Source: Oryzomonas sp. (GTDB taxonomy: Bacteria; Desulfobacterota; Desulfuromonadia; Geobacterales; Pseudopelobacteraceae). From it: a stretch of DNA of 64,000 nt. The stretch is taken from contig JARLHN010000034.1 in the NCBI GenBank assembly GCA_031292255.1, positions 124,001 to 188,000 of the forward strand. The letters run 5' to 3'. Of the stretch, positions 50,198 to 61,925 are shown one piece after another. Each line of letters begins with the position of its first letter. Within the stretch, counting starts at the first letter, position 1. A program made the translations under genes and the position numbers. The notes under the pieces are model-generated. The model saw only the letters and a list, made by a program, of their open reading frames with translations. It was not told the origin of the DNA and did not search any database.

Positions 50198-51352
50198 TTA
50201 TGAAAGCCGTGCCTTGAAATCCTCGTAGCCGAAGCTGCGCATCACGTTCAACTGGCCTGTTTGAGGCTCAAAGGTGCATATGGCCGGGTGCTGGATACCG
50301 TTGAAGGTGGTGGTCTTGACCATGGTGTAGTGGGCCATGTCCAGGAAGGCCAGCCGGTCGCCCGTTTTCAGCGGTTGGTCGAAGGACCAGTCGCCGATGA
50401 TGTCCCCCGCCAGGCAGGAGGGGCCGCCCAGGCGGTAGGTATGGGCCTTGTCTCCGGGATCAAAGCCGTCCTTGATGCCGGGACGATAAGGCATCTCCAG
50501 GATGTCCGGCATGTGGCAGGTGGCCGAGACGTCCAGGATGGCGATGTCCAGTTCATTATGCACCACGTCCAGCACCTCGCCCACCAGGATGCCGGTGCCG
50601 ATGGCGATGGCCTCGCCCGGCTCCAGGTAAACCTCGATTTGGTACTTCTCGCGGAAATACTTTACCAGTTTCACCAGGCCATCGATGTCGTATCCCTCGC
50701 GGGTGATGTGGTGGCCACCCCCCAGGTTGAGCCACTTCATGGCTGGCAGGAACTCGCCGAACTTCTCCTCAAACGCCTGTGCGGTCCGCTCCAACGGCTC
50801 GAACAGCTGCTCGCAGAGGGTATGGAAGTGCAGTCCCTCCACCCCTTCCAGCGACCGGCCGTCAAACTCCCTCCGTGGGATGCCCAGCCGAGAGGCCGGG
50901 GCACAGGGGTCGTACATGGCGGTGTGTCCCTCGGAATGCTCGGGATTGACCCGCAGGCCGATGGAGACGCGTCCCTTTTCCTTTTCCCACAGCGGCCGGA
51001 AACGTTCCAACTGGTTGAAGGAATTGAAGACCAAGTGGTTGGATATGGGCAGCAACTCCGTCACGTCGCTCTCCTTGAAGGCTGCGGAGAAGCTGTGCAC
51101 CTCGCGCCCGAATTCCTCCCTGCCCAGGCGGGCCTCCCAGGGGGAACTGGCGCAGACCCCCTGCAGGGTCTCGCGGATGATGGGGAAGACGCTCCACATG
51201 GCAAAGGCCTTCAACGCCATGAGAATCCTGGCGCCGCTACGCTTCTGGACCTCATCCAGGATGGCAAGGTTATGGCGCAGCCTGCCCAGGTCCACCACGT
51301 AGGCAGGGGAGGGGGCGAGTTCAAGGATTTTGTCGATATCGATACCGGTCAA
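50198..51352 (-). CDS. nspC: Carboxynorspermidine/carboxyspermidine decarboxylase
   Basis: NspC is a PLP-dependent fold-III decarboxylase that makes (nor)spermidine from the carboxylated precursor. The 384-residue protein has the PLP-lysine segment MALKAFAMWSVFP near residues 45-57, HFHTLCEQ near 186-193, NLGGGHHIT, EPGEAIAIGTG and DVSATCHMPD. Length matches the family (about 380). It lies downstream of carboxynorspermidine synthase in the same direction, with a long palindrome between, completing the last step of the alternative polyamine route. Confidence 0.94.
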   Translation of the reverse strand: MTGIDIDKILELAPSPAYVVDLGRLRHNLAILDEVQKRSGARILMALKAFAMWSVFPIIRETLQGVCASSPWEARLGREEFGREVHSFSAAFKESDVTELLPISNHLVFNSFNQLERFRPLWEKEKGRVSIGLRVNPEHSEGHTAMYDPCAPASRLGIPRREFDGRSLEGVEGLHFHTLCEQLFEPLERTAQAFEEKFGEFLPAMKWLNLGGGHHITREGYDIDGLVKLVKYFREKYQIEVYLEPGEAIAIGTGILVGEVLDVVHNELDIAILDVSATCHMPDILEMPYRPGIKDGFDPGDKAHTYRLGGPSCLAGDIIGDWSFDQPLKTGDRLAFLDMAHYTMVKTTTFNGIQHPAICTFEPQTGQLNVMRSFGYEDFKARLS

Positions 51353-51428
51353 AGTTTTAACCTTTTATTTGCCGTGGTCGCATTGAAGCTGAAAACGTCC
51401 TGTTGATGTAATGGCCAATCTTTCCAAA

Positions 51429-51550
51429 AGAAGCGTCAGATTTGCGATGATGACGGTGCCGGCGACGAGGAGGCGAAAGAGGCGTAGCAGCGCTACGTCG
51501 ATGAGCCTCCGCAGGAACCGGCACCGTCAGGGCGCAAATATGGCGCTTCT
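51429..51550. repeat. Long nested palindrome, copy 1 (3' of carboxynorspermidine synthase)
   Basis: Nested arms are AGAAGCG/CGCTTCT, TTTGCG/CGCAAA, GACGGTGCCGG/CCGGCACCGTC and a centre GTAGCAGCGCTAC (51484-51496). The right edge is the stop codon of the synthase gene. The element could form a cruciform or a very stable RNA hairpin in the transcript between the synthase gene and nspC. Confidence 0.7.
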
Positions 51551-52746
51551 CACAGTTCCGGCCATTCGCCGCCATCGACGACGACCGTCGGCAGTCCCAT
51601 GGGTCCCAGCACATCCAGGAACAGCTCCGGATCAAACTGCTCCATGTTCCAGACTCCTGGGCTGTGCCATTTGCCGGTCAGCATCATGATGGCGCCCACC
51701 ACGGCCGGCACGCCGGTGGTGTAGCTGATGGCCTGGGACTTGACCTCCCTGTAGCATGCCTCGTGGTCGCAGATGTTGTAGATGTAGACCTGCTTGCGTT
51801 TACCGTCCTTGAGGCCGCGGGCGATAACGCCGATGCAGGTCTTGCCCTTGGTCAGCGGCCCCAGGGAGCCGGGGTCGGGCAGGAGGGCCTTGAGAAACTG
51901 GATCGGCACGATCTTCTGGCCGTTGTACTCCACCTCGTCGATGCGGGTCATGCCCACGTTTTGCAGCACTTCGAGGTGTTTCAGGTAGTTGTCCGAGAAA
52001 GTCATCCAAAACTGGGCTTTTTTGATGGTGGGTAGGTGCTTTACCAGCGACTCCATCTCCTCGTGGTAGAGGCGGTAGATGTTCATGGGGCCGATACCGT
52101 CGGGAAAGTCGAAGACCTGTTTGGTGGAGAGCGGCGGTGTCTCGACGAACCGGCCGTTCTCCCAATGGCGGCAGGTGGCGGTCACCTCGCGGATGTTGAT
52201 CTCCGGGTTGAAGTTGGTGGCAAAGGGCTGGCCGTGGGAACCGGCGTTGGCGTCGATGATGTCGATCTCCTGGACTTCGTCCAGATATTTTTTAGCCGCA
52301 AGGGCGGTGTAGACATTGGTCACGCCCGGATCGAAGCCGGAGCCGAGCAGGGCCATGATCCCGGTCTGTTTGAAGCGCTCCTGATAGGCCCACTGCCAGG
52401 AGTATTCAAATCTGGCGGTGTCCAGTGGCTCGTAGTTGGCGGTGTCCAGGTAGTCTACGCCGGTCTCCAGGCAGGCGTCCATGATGTGCAGGTCCTGATA
52501 GGGCAGGGCAACGTTGATCACCAGCCTTGGCTGTTCCCGGCGGATCAGCGCCGCCAGTTCCGGCACGTTGTCGGCGTCCACCCGGGCGGTCGTGATCGGG
52601 GTTGCTATCTGGGCCGCTATGGCGTCGCATTTGGACAGGGTGCGGGAGGCCAGGGTAATCTCGCTGAAGATGTCCCGGCGCTGGGCGCATTTGTGGGTCA
52701 CAACCTGGCCGACACCGCCGGCGCCGATTATAAGGACTTTGCTCAT
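51550..52746 (-). CDS. Carboxynorspermidine/carboxyspermidine synthase (saccharopine dehydrogenase-like)
   Basis: This NADPH-dependent enzyme condenses aspartate semialdehyde with putrescine or diaminopropane to give carboxyspermidine or carboxynorspermidine. The 398-residue protein starts with the Rossmann motif VLIIGAGGVGQVV (4-16) and has ASRTLSKCDAI, LPYQDLHIMDACLETGVDYLDTANYE and GFDPGVTN, typical of the CASDH/Lys1-like family. The neighbours speA (upstream) and nspC (downstream) support the assignment. Long palindromes lie at both ends of the gene. Confidence 0.93.
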   Translation of the reverse strand: MSKVLIIGAGGVGQVVTHKCAQRRDIFSEITLASRTLSKCDAIAAQIATPITTARVDADNVPELAALIRREQPRLVINVALPYQDLHIMDACLETGVDYLDTANYEPLDTARFEYSWQWAYQERFKQTGIMALLGSGFDPGVTNVYTALAAKKYLDEVQEIDIIDANAGSHGQPFATNFNPEINIREVTATCRHWENGRFVETPPLSTKQVFDFPDGIGPMNIYRLYHEEMESLVKHLPTIKKAQFWMTFSDNYLKHLEVLQNVGMTRIDEVEYNGQKIVPIQFLKALLPDPGSLGPLTKGKTCIGVIARGLKDGKRKQVYIYNICDHEACYREVKSQAISYTTGVPAVVGAIMMLTGKWHSPGVWNMEQFDPELFLDVLGPMGLPTVVVDGGEWPEL

Positions 52747-52767
52747 GTAAAACTCCTTCCTGGGGTG

Positions 52768-52886
52768 GCAGCGTCATATTCGCGCCCTAACGACGCCGGT
52801 TCGTCTGCATGCTCCTCGACGTAGCGCTGCTACGCCTGCGGCCTGCTTCCTCGCCGTCGCCGTTATCATCGTGAATCTGACGCTGC
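52768..52886. repeat. Long nested palindrome, copy 2 (5' of carboxynorspermidine synthase)
   Basis: The outer arms are GCAGCGTCA (52768-52776) and TGACGCTGC (52878-52886), followed inward by ATATTCGCG / CGTGAATCT and a centre GTAGCGCTGCTAC (52821-52833). Its architecture matches copy 1. It occupies most of the space between speA and the synthase start. Confidence 0.7.
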
Positions 52887-52917
52887 GCAGTTTGGTGATA
52901 TTCGCGCACAAGATATT

Positions 52918-52948
52918 ACGGGCATTCGCTGGCTTGCGCAATGCCCGT
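52918..52948. terminator. Hairpin downstream of speA, possible terminator
   Basis: ACGGGCATT (52918-52926) pairs with AATGCCCGT (52940-52948) over a 13-base loop, 30 bases after the speA stop on the minus strand. No T run follows in that direction, so termination is uncertain. Confidence 0.4.
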
Positions 52949-52977
52949 AACAAAACTTTTACAAAACAAAAAAAACG

Positions 52978-54885
52978 TTACTCGCCCAAATAGGTATACC
53001 CCAGAAGCGTCCGGTCCAGGAGTTCGATGAAGTGGCTGCTCTCCTCTATGGAGATTTTTCGCAACGCGACGCTTTTCTCCAGGTTGTCCCTGACATGCTT
53101 GAGGATCTCCGGCCCTTTGTACTGGACGTACTTCAGGCTCTCCCAACAGGCGTCGCCGTTGATGACGGTGTCGATCAGGTAGCCGGTCTTCTTGTTGAAG
53201 GTGATATGCACGGCGTTGGTGTCGCCGAACAGGTTGTGCATGTCTCCCAGGATCTCCTGGTAGGCACCGATCAGGAAGAAGCCGATGAAGTAGTCTTCCT
53301 CCTTCCGGATACGGTGGAGAGGAAGAAACTTGGTCCTGCCGTTCTCGCCGACGAAACTGGTGATCTCGCCGTCAGAATCGCAGGTGATGTCGGCGATGGA
53401 GGCCATGACGTCCGGCCGCTGGTTGAGACGTTGCAACGGCATGATCGGGAATAGCTGGTCAATGGCCCAGGAGTCCGGGATCGACTGGAACAGGGAAAAA
53501 TTGGCGAAATAGGTCTGGCGCAGGGCAAGCTGGAAGTTCTGCAATTCCTCGGGGATCGGCTTGATCTTTTCGACGATGCTGTTGATCTTCTTGATGATCT
53601 TGGAGTAGAGCCACTCGGCGATGGCGCGGTCGTTGAGTGTCAGGTAGCCCAGGTTGAACAGGCTGACCGCTTCGTTGATCAGTTGCAGCGTGTCGTGGTA
53701 GTCCTCGCGCAGGGAGTAGCGGTCGATGCTCTTGTAGATGTCCATGAGCTTCTTGACCGTCGGCGCCAGATTCTCGGCCTGGGTGAGCATATCCTCGAAG
53801 TCGGGCATCAGGTTCTGGGTGTTGGTGTTGAGGACGTTGGTGATCAGCACCGAATAATGGGCAACCGTGGCGCGGCCCGACTCGGAGATTATGTTGGGGC
53901 ATTCCACCCCGGCCTCATCGCAGATGTTCTTGATCTGGTAAATGACGTCATTGGCGTACTCCTCCAGCGTGTAGTTGACGCTGGAAAAATAGCTGGACTT
54001 GGAACCGTCGTAGTCCACCCCCAGGCCACCGCCTATGTCGAGAAAATCGATGCCGACGCCCAGTTTCCGCATCTCGGCGTAGATACGAGTGCCCTCGATC
54101 AGAGCGGTCTTGATTTTGTCGATCTTGGTGATCTGGCTGCCGATATGGAAATGCAGCAACTTGACGCAGTCGAGTATGCCATGTTCATCCAGCATGCGGA
54201 TTGCGGCGATGATTTCGGACATGCGCAGGCCGAACTTGGCGTCCTCGCCGCCGGAGGTGGCCCATTTGCCGGTTCCCTTGGAGGAGAGTTTTACTCGGAT
54301 GCCCAGTTTGGGCTTGATGCCGGTCTTCTCGGACAGCTCGATGATCTTTTCCAGTTCGAACAGCTTTTCCACGACAAGGGTGATATCGTAGCCGATCTTG
54401 GTGGCGTAGAGCACCGTCTCAATGTATTCGGTATCCTTGTAGCCGTTGCAGATAATCGGCAGGCCGTTGCCGGTGGAGATGGAGATACCGGCGACCAGCT
54501 CCGGTTTTGAACCCACCTCCAGGCCGATGTTGTAGCGTTTTCCGAAATTGGCGATGGCCTCCACGACCTGGCGTTGCTGGTTGACCTTGATTGGGAAGAA
54601 GGTCTGGTACTTTGCCGGATAGTCGTTCTCCTGGATGGCGCTCCGGAAGACCCGGTTGATGCTTGCGATACGCCCCTGGAGCACATCCATGAAGCGCAGC
54701 AGGATGGGCGGCTTGATCTTGCGTTTGATCAGGTCGTCGACCAGGGCGCGCAGGTCGATGGATTGCTTGGAACTGGAGGAGGGATGGACGCAGATGTTCC
54801 CCTTTTTGTTGATTGAGAACAGGTCGGCGCCCCAGTTGTCCATGTTGTAGAGCTTTGCGGACTCGTTAATTGACCAGCGTTCCAT
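52978..54885 (-). CDS. speA: Biosynthetic arginine decarboxylase
   Basis: SpeA is a PLP enzyme that converts arginine to agmatine. The 635-residue protein has the PLP-lysine region FFPIKVNQQRQVVEAI, LHFHIGSQI, DIGGGLGVDYDG, ISESGRATVAHYSVL and the C-terminal ITCDSDGEITSFV with the substrate-cysteine-like CDSDG motif. The length matches bacterial SpeA (630-660). ATG 54885 (MERWSINESAKLYNM) fits family N-termini; ATG 54906 is also possible. It is first in the speA / synthase / nspC series. No agmatine-to-putrescine enzyme lies in the window. Confidence 0.95.
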   Translation of the reverse strand: MERWSINESAKLYNMDNWGADLFSINKKGNICVHPSSSSKQSIDLRALVDDLIKRKIKPPILLRFMDVLQGRIASINRVFRSAIQENDYPAKYQTFFPIKVNQQRQVVEAIANFGKRYNIGLEVGSKPELVAGISISTGNGLPIICNGYKDTEYIETVLYATKIGYDITLVVEKLFELEKIIELSEKTGIKPKLGIRVKLSSKGTGKWATSGGEDAKFGLRMSEIIAAIRMLDEHGILDCVKLLHFHIGSQITKIDKIKTALIEGTRIYAEMRKLGVGIDFLDIGGGLGVDYDGSKSSYFSSVNYTLEEYANDVIYQIKNICDEAGVECPNIISESGRATVAHYSVLITNVLNTNTQNLMPDFEDMLTQAENLAPTVKKLMDIYKSIDRYSLREDYHDTLQLINEAVSLFNLGYLTLNDRAIAEWLYSKIIKKINSIVEKIKPIPEELQNFQLALRQTYFANFSLFQSIPDSWAIDQLFPIMPLQRLNQRPDVMASIADITCDSDGEITSFVGENGRTKFLPLHRIRKEEDYFIGFFLIGAYQEILGDMHNLFGDTNAVHITFNKKTGYLIDTVINGDACWESLKYVQYKGPEILKHVRDNLEKSVALRKISIEESSHFIELLDRTLLGYTYLGE

Positions 54886-55052
54886 AGGTCGTTTACCAAC
54901 TTTCATCGTTATTTGCAAAAAAGCGATTGATGTGACCGGAGCCACGTCTCACACGGCATGTCGTCCGCATGATCTGTCGGCAGGGCGCATATTTGGGACA
55001 AAGTGAACAAATTAGTTCTTCTATTGAATATTCCGGCGTAAGTCAATCTAAA

Positions 55053-55085
55053 TAGTTGCCATCCGGAAACTCCGGATGGCAACCA
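55053..55085. repeat. Solitary mini-form of the TAGTTTCC repeat
   Basis: GTTGCCATCCGG (55055-55066) pairs exactly with CCGGATGGCAAC (55072-55083) across a 5-base loop, preceded by TA. The same hairpin plan begins the element at 61579-61758 (TAGTTTCCATCCGGAGACTC). Confidence 0.65.
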
Positions 55086-55268
55086 AATTAAAATTGTCCC
55101 GTCGCAGGGGTCGGTTACTGACGGCCTCGGCGGAGCCATGGAGGCAGGATGGCGCCGGCTGCCGTGAACTTGTCCGAAATTGTGCTCACTTGTTTGAAGG
55201 TGCACCTTGACTTTGTCGTGGGGAATGTTTACCTTTCAGGCAGCCTAAAAGTCTTTCTTATACCAAGC

Positions 55269-55374
55269 CGCAATCAAATGCTTACGTTGTTGGCTTCGTC
55301 GGTGGCTCCTCAACGTACTGAAAAGTACGCCTCCGTCGCCACTCTTCTTGCCGCCTAGTATTCATTTCGATTGC
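55269..55374. repeat. Long nested palindrome, copy 3
   Basis: The outer arms CAATCAAATG (55271-55280) and CATTTCGATTG (55363-55373) enclose GGTGGC/GCCAC-like arms and a centre GTACTGAAAAGTAC (55315-55328). It follows the TCCTCRACGTA...TACGCCTSCG pattern of copies 1 and 2. It ends 38 bases before hsp20. Confidence 0.6.
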
Positions 55375-55411
55375 ACTTTGGTAGTACTAAATATGGGCGC
55401 AAGGTTGTTAT

Positions 55412-55848
55412 ATGCCACATTTTTCGCGTAAGCAGCCGTTCCGGCAGGAACTTTTCGGCCGGCATCTCGGCGATATCCGTGATCTTCTGGATGCCCTTGA
55501 GCTTCGTGATGTCTTTGGCGAGGGCGAGAACCATCCGCCGGTGGATATGTACGAAACCTGCAATGAGATGGTCCTGGAATTCGATCTGCCCGGTTTCCGC
55601 ATCGAAGACATCAGTTTGACGCAGCATGGGACGACCCTCGTGCTTGATGCCCAGCGTCCCCGCGAACAGGCCGAAGATGGTACTCACTATGTCTGCCTTG
55701 AACGGAGTTACGGCCATTTTCACCATGCGCTGTATATACCCGGCTGTATCGATACATGCGCCATCAAAGCTGAATACCGCCACGGCGTTTTGCGGGTGAG
55801 GTATCCCAAGACCGGCGACCGGCAGGTAACGATAAAGGAGATACTAGA

Positions 55849-55852
<4 letters not shown>
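55412..55852 (+). CDS. Small heat shock protein, Hsp20 family
   Basis: Hsp20 proteins are ATP-independent holdases that keep unfolded proteins soluble. The 146-residue protein has an alpha-crystallin domain (about 45-140) with PPVDMYETCNEMVLEFDLPG, the GVLRV motif (AEYRHGVLRVRYPK) and an IxI-like tail VTIKEIL. The lon start overlaps its stop codon (TTGA), so chaperone and protease are translationally coupled. Confidence 0.93.
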
Positions 55853-58319
<2,467 letters not shown>

Positions 58320-58323
<4 letters not shown>

Positions 58324-59327
58324 AGATTGGAGAGTTGGGCGAATTCGGCCTGATCTCCCGTATCGCCTCTGGCGTGGCACAAGGCAGCGGCGTCATCACC
58401 GGCATCGGTGATGACGCCGCCGTAACGGCCCTTTCCCCCGGCATGCAGTTGTTGACTTCAACCGACATGCTGGTGGAGGAGGTGCATTTCCGTCGTTTGT
58501 GGCATGACCCGTATCGACTTGGGCGCAAATCCCTGGCGGTCAGCATCTCCGACATCGCCGCCATGGGTGGTATCCCCCGCTGGGCGCTGCTTTCCCTTGC
58601 CGTACCCCCCGAGACCTCCATTGAAGTCCTGGACGCATTCACCCACGGTTTTCTCGACATGGCCGCTGAGCAGGGCGTGGCCCTGATCGGTGGCGACACC
58701 TGCTCCTCCCGCGCCGGCTTGACCATATCCGTCACCATCATGGGAGAACAGGTGCCGGAGAGGATCATACGGCGTAGCGGTGCGTGCCCCGATGACGACA
58801 TCTGGGTGACCGGGACCCTGGGAGACGCGGCCTTGGGCTTGGAATTGCTGGAAAAGGGGGCACTTCCCTCCACCTCGACAACCGATGAGCGGGAGCACCT
58901 CATCTCCCGCCTGCTCGATCCACTTCCCCGCGCCGCTGCCGGCCGGGCGCTGGCGGAAGCAGGGCTCGTATCGGCCATGATTGATGTCAGCGACGGGCTT
59001 TTGGCCGATTTTGGCCATATTGCCGAACAATCCGCCCTCGGCGGTACGATCCGTCTCGACTCGATCCCGCTCTCGCCCGCTTTTCGTACCGTCCTCCAAT
59101 CTCATCCCAACCCCCGCCATGATCTGGTCCTGGCCGGCGGCGAAGACTACGAGCTGGCATTTACCGCGCCGGCCGCCAACCGGGAAAAAATTGTCCGACT
59201 CATGAAAAAATGTGGCATTGGTGCTACGCCTGTTGGTATAGTAACAACCTTGCCCGAGGTGACGGCCGTTTTTGCCGATGGCAGCAGATATGCACCGCTT
59301 AACAATGGTTTCAACCACTTTGCATAG
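58320..59327 (+). CDS. thiL: Thiamine-monophosphate kinase
   Basis: ThiL phosphorylates thiamine monophosphate to the active diphosphate. The 335-residue protein has GIGDDAAV near 28-35, STDMLVEEVHF, the Mg-binding SDIAAMGG, LIGGDTCSS, MIDVSDGLLADFGHI and GGEDYELAFT, all ThiL signatures. The GTG start at 58320 overlaps the lon stop (GTGA), indicating coupling. The TAG stop at 59325-59327 coincides with the first bases of a dispersed repeat. Confidence 0.95.
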
Positions 59328-59531
59328 TTTTTATCCGGAAACGGCCCTTTCCGCCACGGCGGCGTCAATCTTCGGGTTTACTTGTGACTTCGGCCGGTGG
59401 CCTCACCCTTCGGGCGGCTTCGCGGTCCAATTTAGCAAGCAAAATTGTGCGGTGTACCGACGTACGCCTCCGCGCAATCCCTTGATTTTCTGGCCATAAC
59501 GAAAAATTGCTCGTTTCCGAATTGAAAACTA
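59325..59531. repeat. Dispersed palindromic repeat, copy B
   Basis: The left end TAGTTTTTATCCGGAAACG mirrors the right end CGTTTCCGAATTGAAAACTA. The interior shares long stretches with copy A (45921-46184) and, inverted, with copy C (CGTACGCCTCCGCGCAATCC). It begins at the thiL stop codon and ends 30 bases before transketolase. Confidence 0.7.
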
Positions 59532-59561
59532 TCTAAATTTCCGAAAGGAGCATCACACGAT

Positions 59562-61568
59562 ATGCAGCAGGCAGTTATTCCAGCAGACAAGGCCCGGCTC
59601 TGTGCCGACACTATCCGTTTTCTCGCCGTTGACGCGGTTGAAAAGGCCAATTCCGGCCATCCCGGGTTGCCCATGGGGGCCGCGGACTGCGCTTTTGCGC
59701 TGTGGGGCAATTTTTTGTCCTTTAATCCCGAAGATCCCCGCTGGCCCAACCGCGACCGCTTCATCCTCTCTGCTGGCCACGGCTCGATGCTGCTCTATTC
59801 GCTATTGCACCTGTTCGGCTATGACCTGCCGCTCGATGAACTGAAAAACTTCCGCCAATGGGGCAGCAAGACCCCGGGGCATCCCGAGTTCGGCCATACC
59901 GTCGGGGTCGAGGTGACCACGGGGCCGCTGGGTCAGGGCTTCGCCAATGGCGTCGGCATGGCCATCGCCGGCCGGATGGCAGCGGAACGTTTCAATACCG
60001 CCGATTTCAGCCCGATCGACCACACCGTCTACGCCCTGGCGGGCGACGGCGATCTGCAGGAAGGAATCAGCTACGAAGCCGCCGCCTTGGCCGGGCATCT
60101 CAAGCTGGGCAACATGGTGTATATCTACGATGACAACGGCATCACCATCGAGGGCAAGACCAACCTGGCCTGGTCCGAGGACGTGGCCGGACGCTTCGAT
60201 GCCTGCGGCTGGCATGTGCAAAAGATCGACGGCCACGACTACGTTCAGATCATGGCTGCCATTGCCGCTGCCAAGGCAGAGACCGGGCGCCCGTCGATCA
60301 TTATCGCCACCACCCACATCGCCTTTGGCAGTCCCGGCAAGCAGGACTCCTCCGGAGCTCACGGTTCGCCTCTGGGCAAAGACGAGATCGCCGCCACACG
60401 GACAAATCTGGGATGGCAGTATGCCCCCTTCGAGGTGCCGGAAGAGGTGCGTGCCGTCTGCCGTGACCGGGTCGAAGAGCTCAAAGGGCGCTACAAAGCC
60501 TGGCAGCGCGGATTCTCTGCCTGGCAAGCCTCCAACCCCGAAAAGGCCAAGTTGTGGGACGAGATGTGGAACAAGAAGATTCCGGCCACATTGGCCGATG
60601 AGCTGGTTGCCGTTGTCGCCGGCAAGGACGGCGCAACCCGCGCCCTGTCCGGCGCGGTCCTCCAGAAGGCGGCCGCCCTCATCCCGGCCCTGGTTGGCGG
60701 ATCGGCCGACCTGACGCCTTCCACCAACAGCGACATCAAGGGATCGCCTTCCGTACAGGCGGGCGAGTTTGCCGGCCGCAACCTGCATTTCGGCATCCGG
60801 GAGCACGCCATGGGGGCGGTCGTGAACGGCCTGGGCCTGTACGGCTGTTTTATCCCCTACGGCGCCACGTTCCTCGTCTTTTCCGACTACTGCCGTCCTT
60901 CCATCCGCCTCTCTGCCCTGATGAAACTGCAATCGATCTTCATCTTTACCCATGACTCCTTTTTTGTCGGCGAGGATGGGCCGACCCATCAGCCGATCGA
61001 ACACGTGGCCTCGCTCCGCATGATTCCCGGCCTGCAACTGATCCGACCTGCCGACGGCCTGGAAACTGCGCTGGCCTGGCAAGCGGCATTGCAGCACAAC
61101 AACGGGCCGACCCTCCTGATCCTTACACGCCAGAAGCTGCCGGTCATCGACCGTCCCGCCACTTTCGGCACCGCCGATGCTCTCAAAGGCGGATATGTCG
61201 TTACCGCCACAACCGGCCGACCTGACGTGGTCATCATGGCCAGCGGCTCCGAGGTGCATGTAGCGGTCGATGCTGCGAAAATCCTTGCTGCACAGGGGGT
61301 CGCCGCCCGCATCGTCTCCGTGCCCAACCTGGGTGAGTTCCAGGCACAGCCGGCGGCCTATCGCGACGAGATGCTCCCGGCCGGGGTTCCCCGTGTGGCC
61401 TTCGAAGCCGGCCGTGGTGAATCCTGGGGCACGCTCCTGGGATGTGACGGCCTGTTCATCGGCATCGACCACTTCGGCGCCTCGGCTCCGGACAAGGTAC
61501 TGGCGGAACAGTTCGGCTTCACCGCGCCCCAGGTGGCGGAGAAGGTCGCTGCGTATTTAAAGAAATAA
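59562..61568 (+). CDS. tkt: Transketolase
   Basis: This ThDP-dependent enzyme moves two-carbon units in the non-oxidative pentose phosphate pathway. The 668-residue protein has the N-terminal signature [19 protein letters not shown] (about 23-41) and [14 protein letters not shown]. The ThDP-binding [14 protein letters not shown]...DDN lies near 158-190, and [20 protein letters not shown] is the active-site region. Length equals that of typical bacterial enzymes. Ribosome site AAAGGAG lies about 15 bases upstream of ATG 59562. Repeats occupy both flanks, so it is probably monocistronic. Confidence 0.96.
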   Translation: MQQAVIPADKARLCADTIRFLAVDAVEKANSGHPGLPMGAADCAFALWGNFLSFNPEDPRWPNRDRFILSAGHGSMLLYSLLHLFGYDLPLDELKNFRQWGSKTPGHPEFGHTVGVEVTTGPLGQGFANGVGMAIAGRMAAERFNTADFSPIDHTVYALAGDGDLQEGISYEAAALAGHLKLGNMVYIYDDNGITIEGKTNLAWSEDVAGRFDACGWHVQKIDGHDYVQIMAAIAAAKAETGRPSIIIATTHIAFGSPGKQDSSGAHGSPLGKDEIAATRTNLGWQYAPFEVPEEVRAVCRDRVEELKGRYKAWQRGFSAWQASNPEKAKLWDEMWNKKIPATLADELVAVVAGKDGATRALSGAVLQKAAALIPALVGGSADLTPSTNSDIKGSPSVQAGEFAGRNLHFGIREHAMGAVVNGLGLYGCFIPYGATFLVFSDYCRPSIRLSALMKLQSIFIFTHDSFFVGEDGPTHQPIEHVASLRMIPGLQLIRPADGLETALAWQAALQHNNGPTLLILTRQKLPVIDRPATFGTADALKGGYVVTATTGRPDVVIMASGSEVHVAVDAAKILAAQGVAARIVSVPNLGEFQAQPAAYRDEMLPAGVPRVAFEAGRGESWGTLLGCDGLFIGIDHFGASAPDKVLAEQFGFTAPQVAEKVAAYLKK

Positions 61569-61578
61569 TGCTTTTATT

Positions 61579-61758
61579 TAGTTTCCATCCGGAGACTCCG
61601 GATGAGAAACTAGTTGTTTCCGATTCGGAAAGGAGAGATTTTTTGTCCAGGCAAGGAAATCAAGGGATTGCGCGGAGGCGTACATCGGTACGCCGCACAA
61701 GCAAGCTCGAAGATTGACGCTGCATGGGCGAAAAAGAACCCTTTCCGGACGGAAACTA
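61579..61758. repeat. Dispersed palindromic repeat, copy C, with TAGTTTCC...GGAAACTA ends
   Basis: The 180-bp element starts TAGTTTCCATCCGG and ends CCGGACGGAAACTA. The first 34 bases form a self-complementary mini-hairpin equal in plan to 55053-55085. The core contains, in inverse orientation, the CGTACGCCTCCG / GCAATCCCTTGATTT words of copy B. Confidence 0.7.
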
Positions 61759-61807
61759 TTTAGTGTTGTCCGGTCCTTGCCTTTGGCGGGAACATGACAT
61801 CGCACGC

Positions 61808-61860
61808 GGATCAATTCTGATAACTTCGGATTAAAATCAGATTGTTATCAGAATTGATCC
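61808..61860. promoter_or_regulatory. 17-bp perfect inverted repeat upstream of the Crp/Fnr gene
   Basis: GGATCAATTCTGATAAC (61808-61824) and GTTATCAGAATTGATCC (61844-61860) are exact complements with a 19-base spacer. Flanking GATGTCAT and CGCGTG words are repeated on both sides in swapped order. It lies 66 bases before the start codon and may be an operator or mRNA structure. Confidence 0.6.
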
Positions 61861-61925
61861 GATGTCATCCGCGTGAAGCAGATTTCAATTTTTCAAATAT
61901 AAAACCGGTAATTACGGGCTTTGGT

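Larger units (their letters stand above)
54886..55411. other. 526-bp divergent intergenic region with two repeat elements
   Basis: It lies between speA and hsp20. It contains the solitary mini-element at 55053-55085 and the third nested palindrome at 55269-55374. TTGACT at 55207-55212 has no good -10 partner. No heat-shock sigma-32 consensus is obvious by eye. Confidence 0.5.
61569..61925. other. 357-bp intergenic region: repeat copy C and a perfect inverted repeat
   Basis: It consists of the dispersed element at 61579-61758 and then the 61808-61860 hairpin in front of the Crp/Fnr gene. No credible gene or textbook promoter is recognised. Confidence 0.55.

Noticed and set aside
59802-61472. 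556-codon minus-strand frame antisense to transketolase
   Set aside because: It is a shadow of a highly conserved gene in GC-rich DNA; no recognisable motif or start signal.
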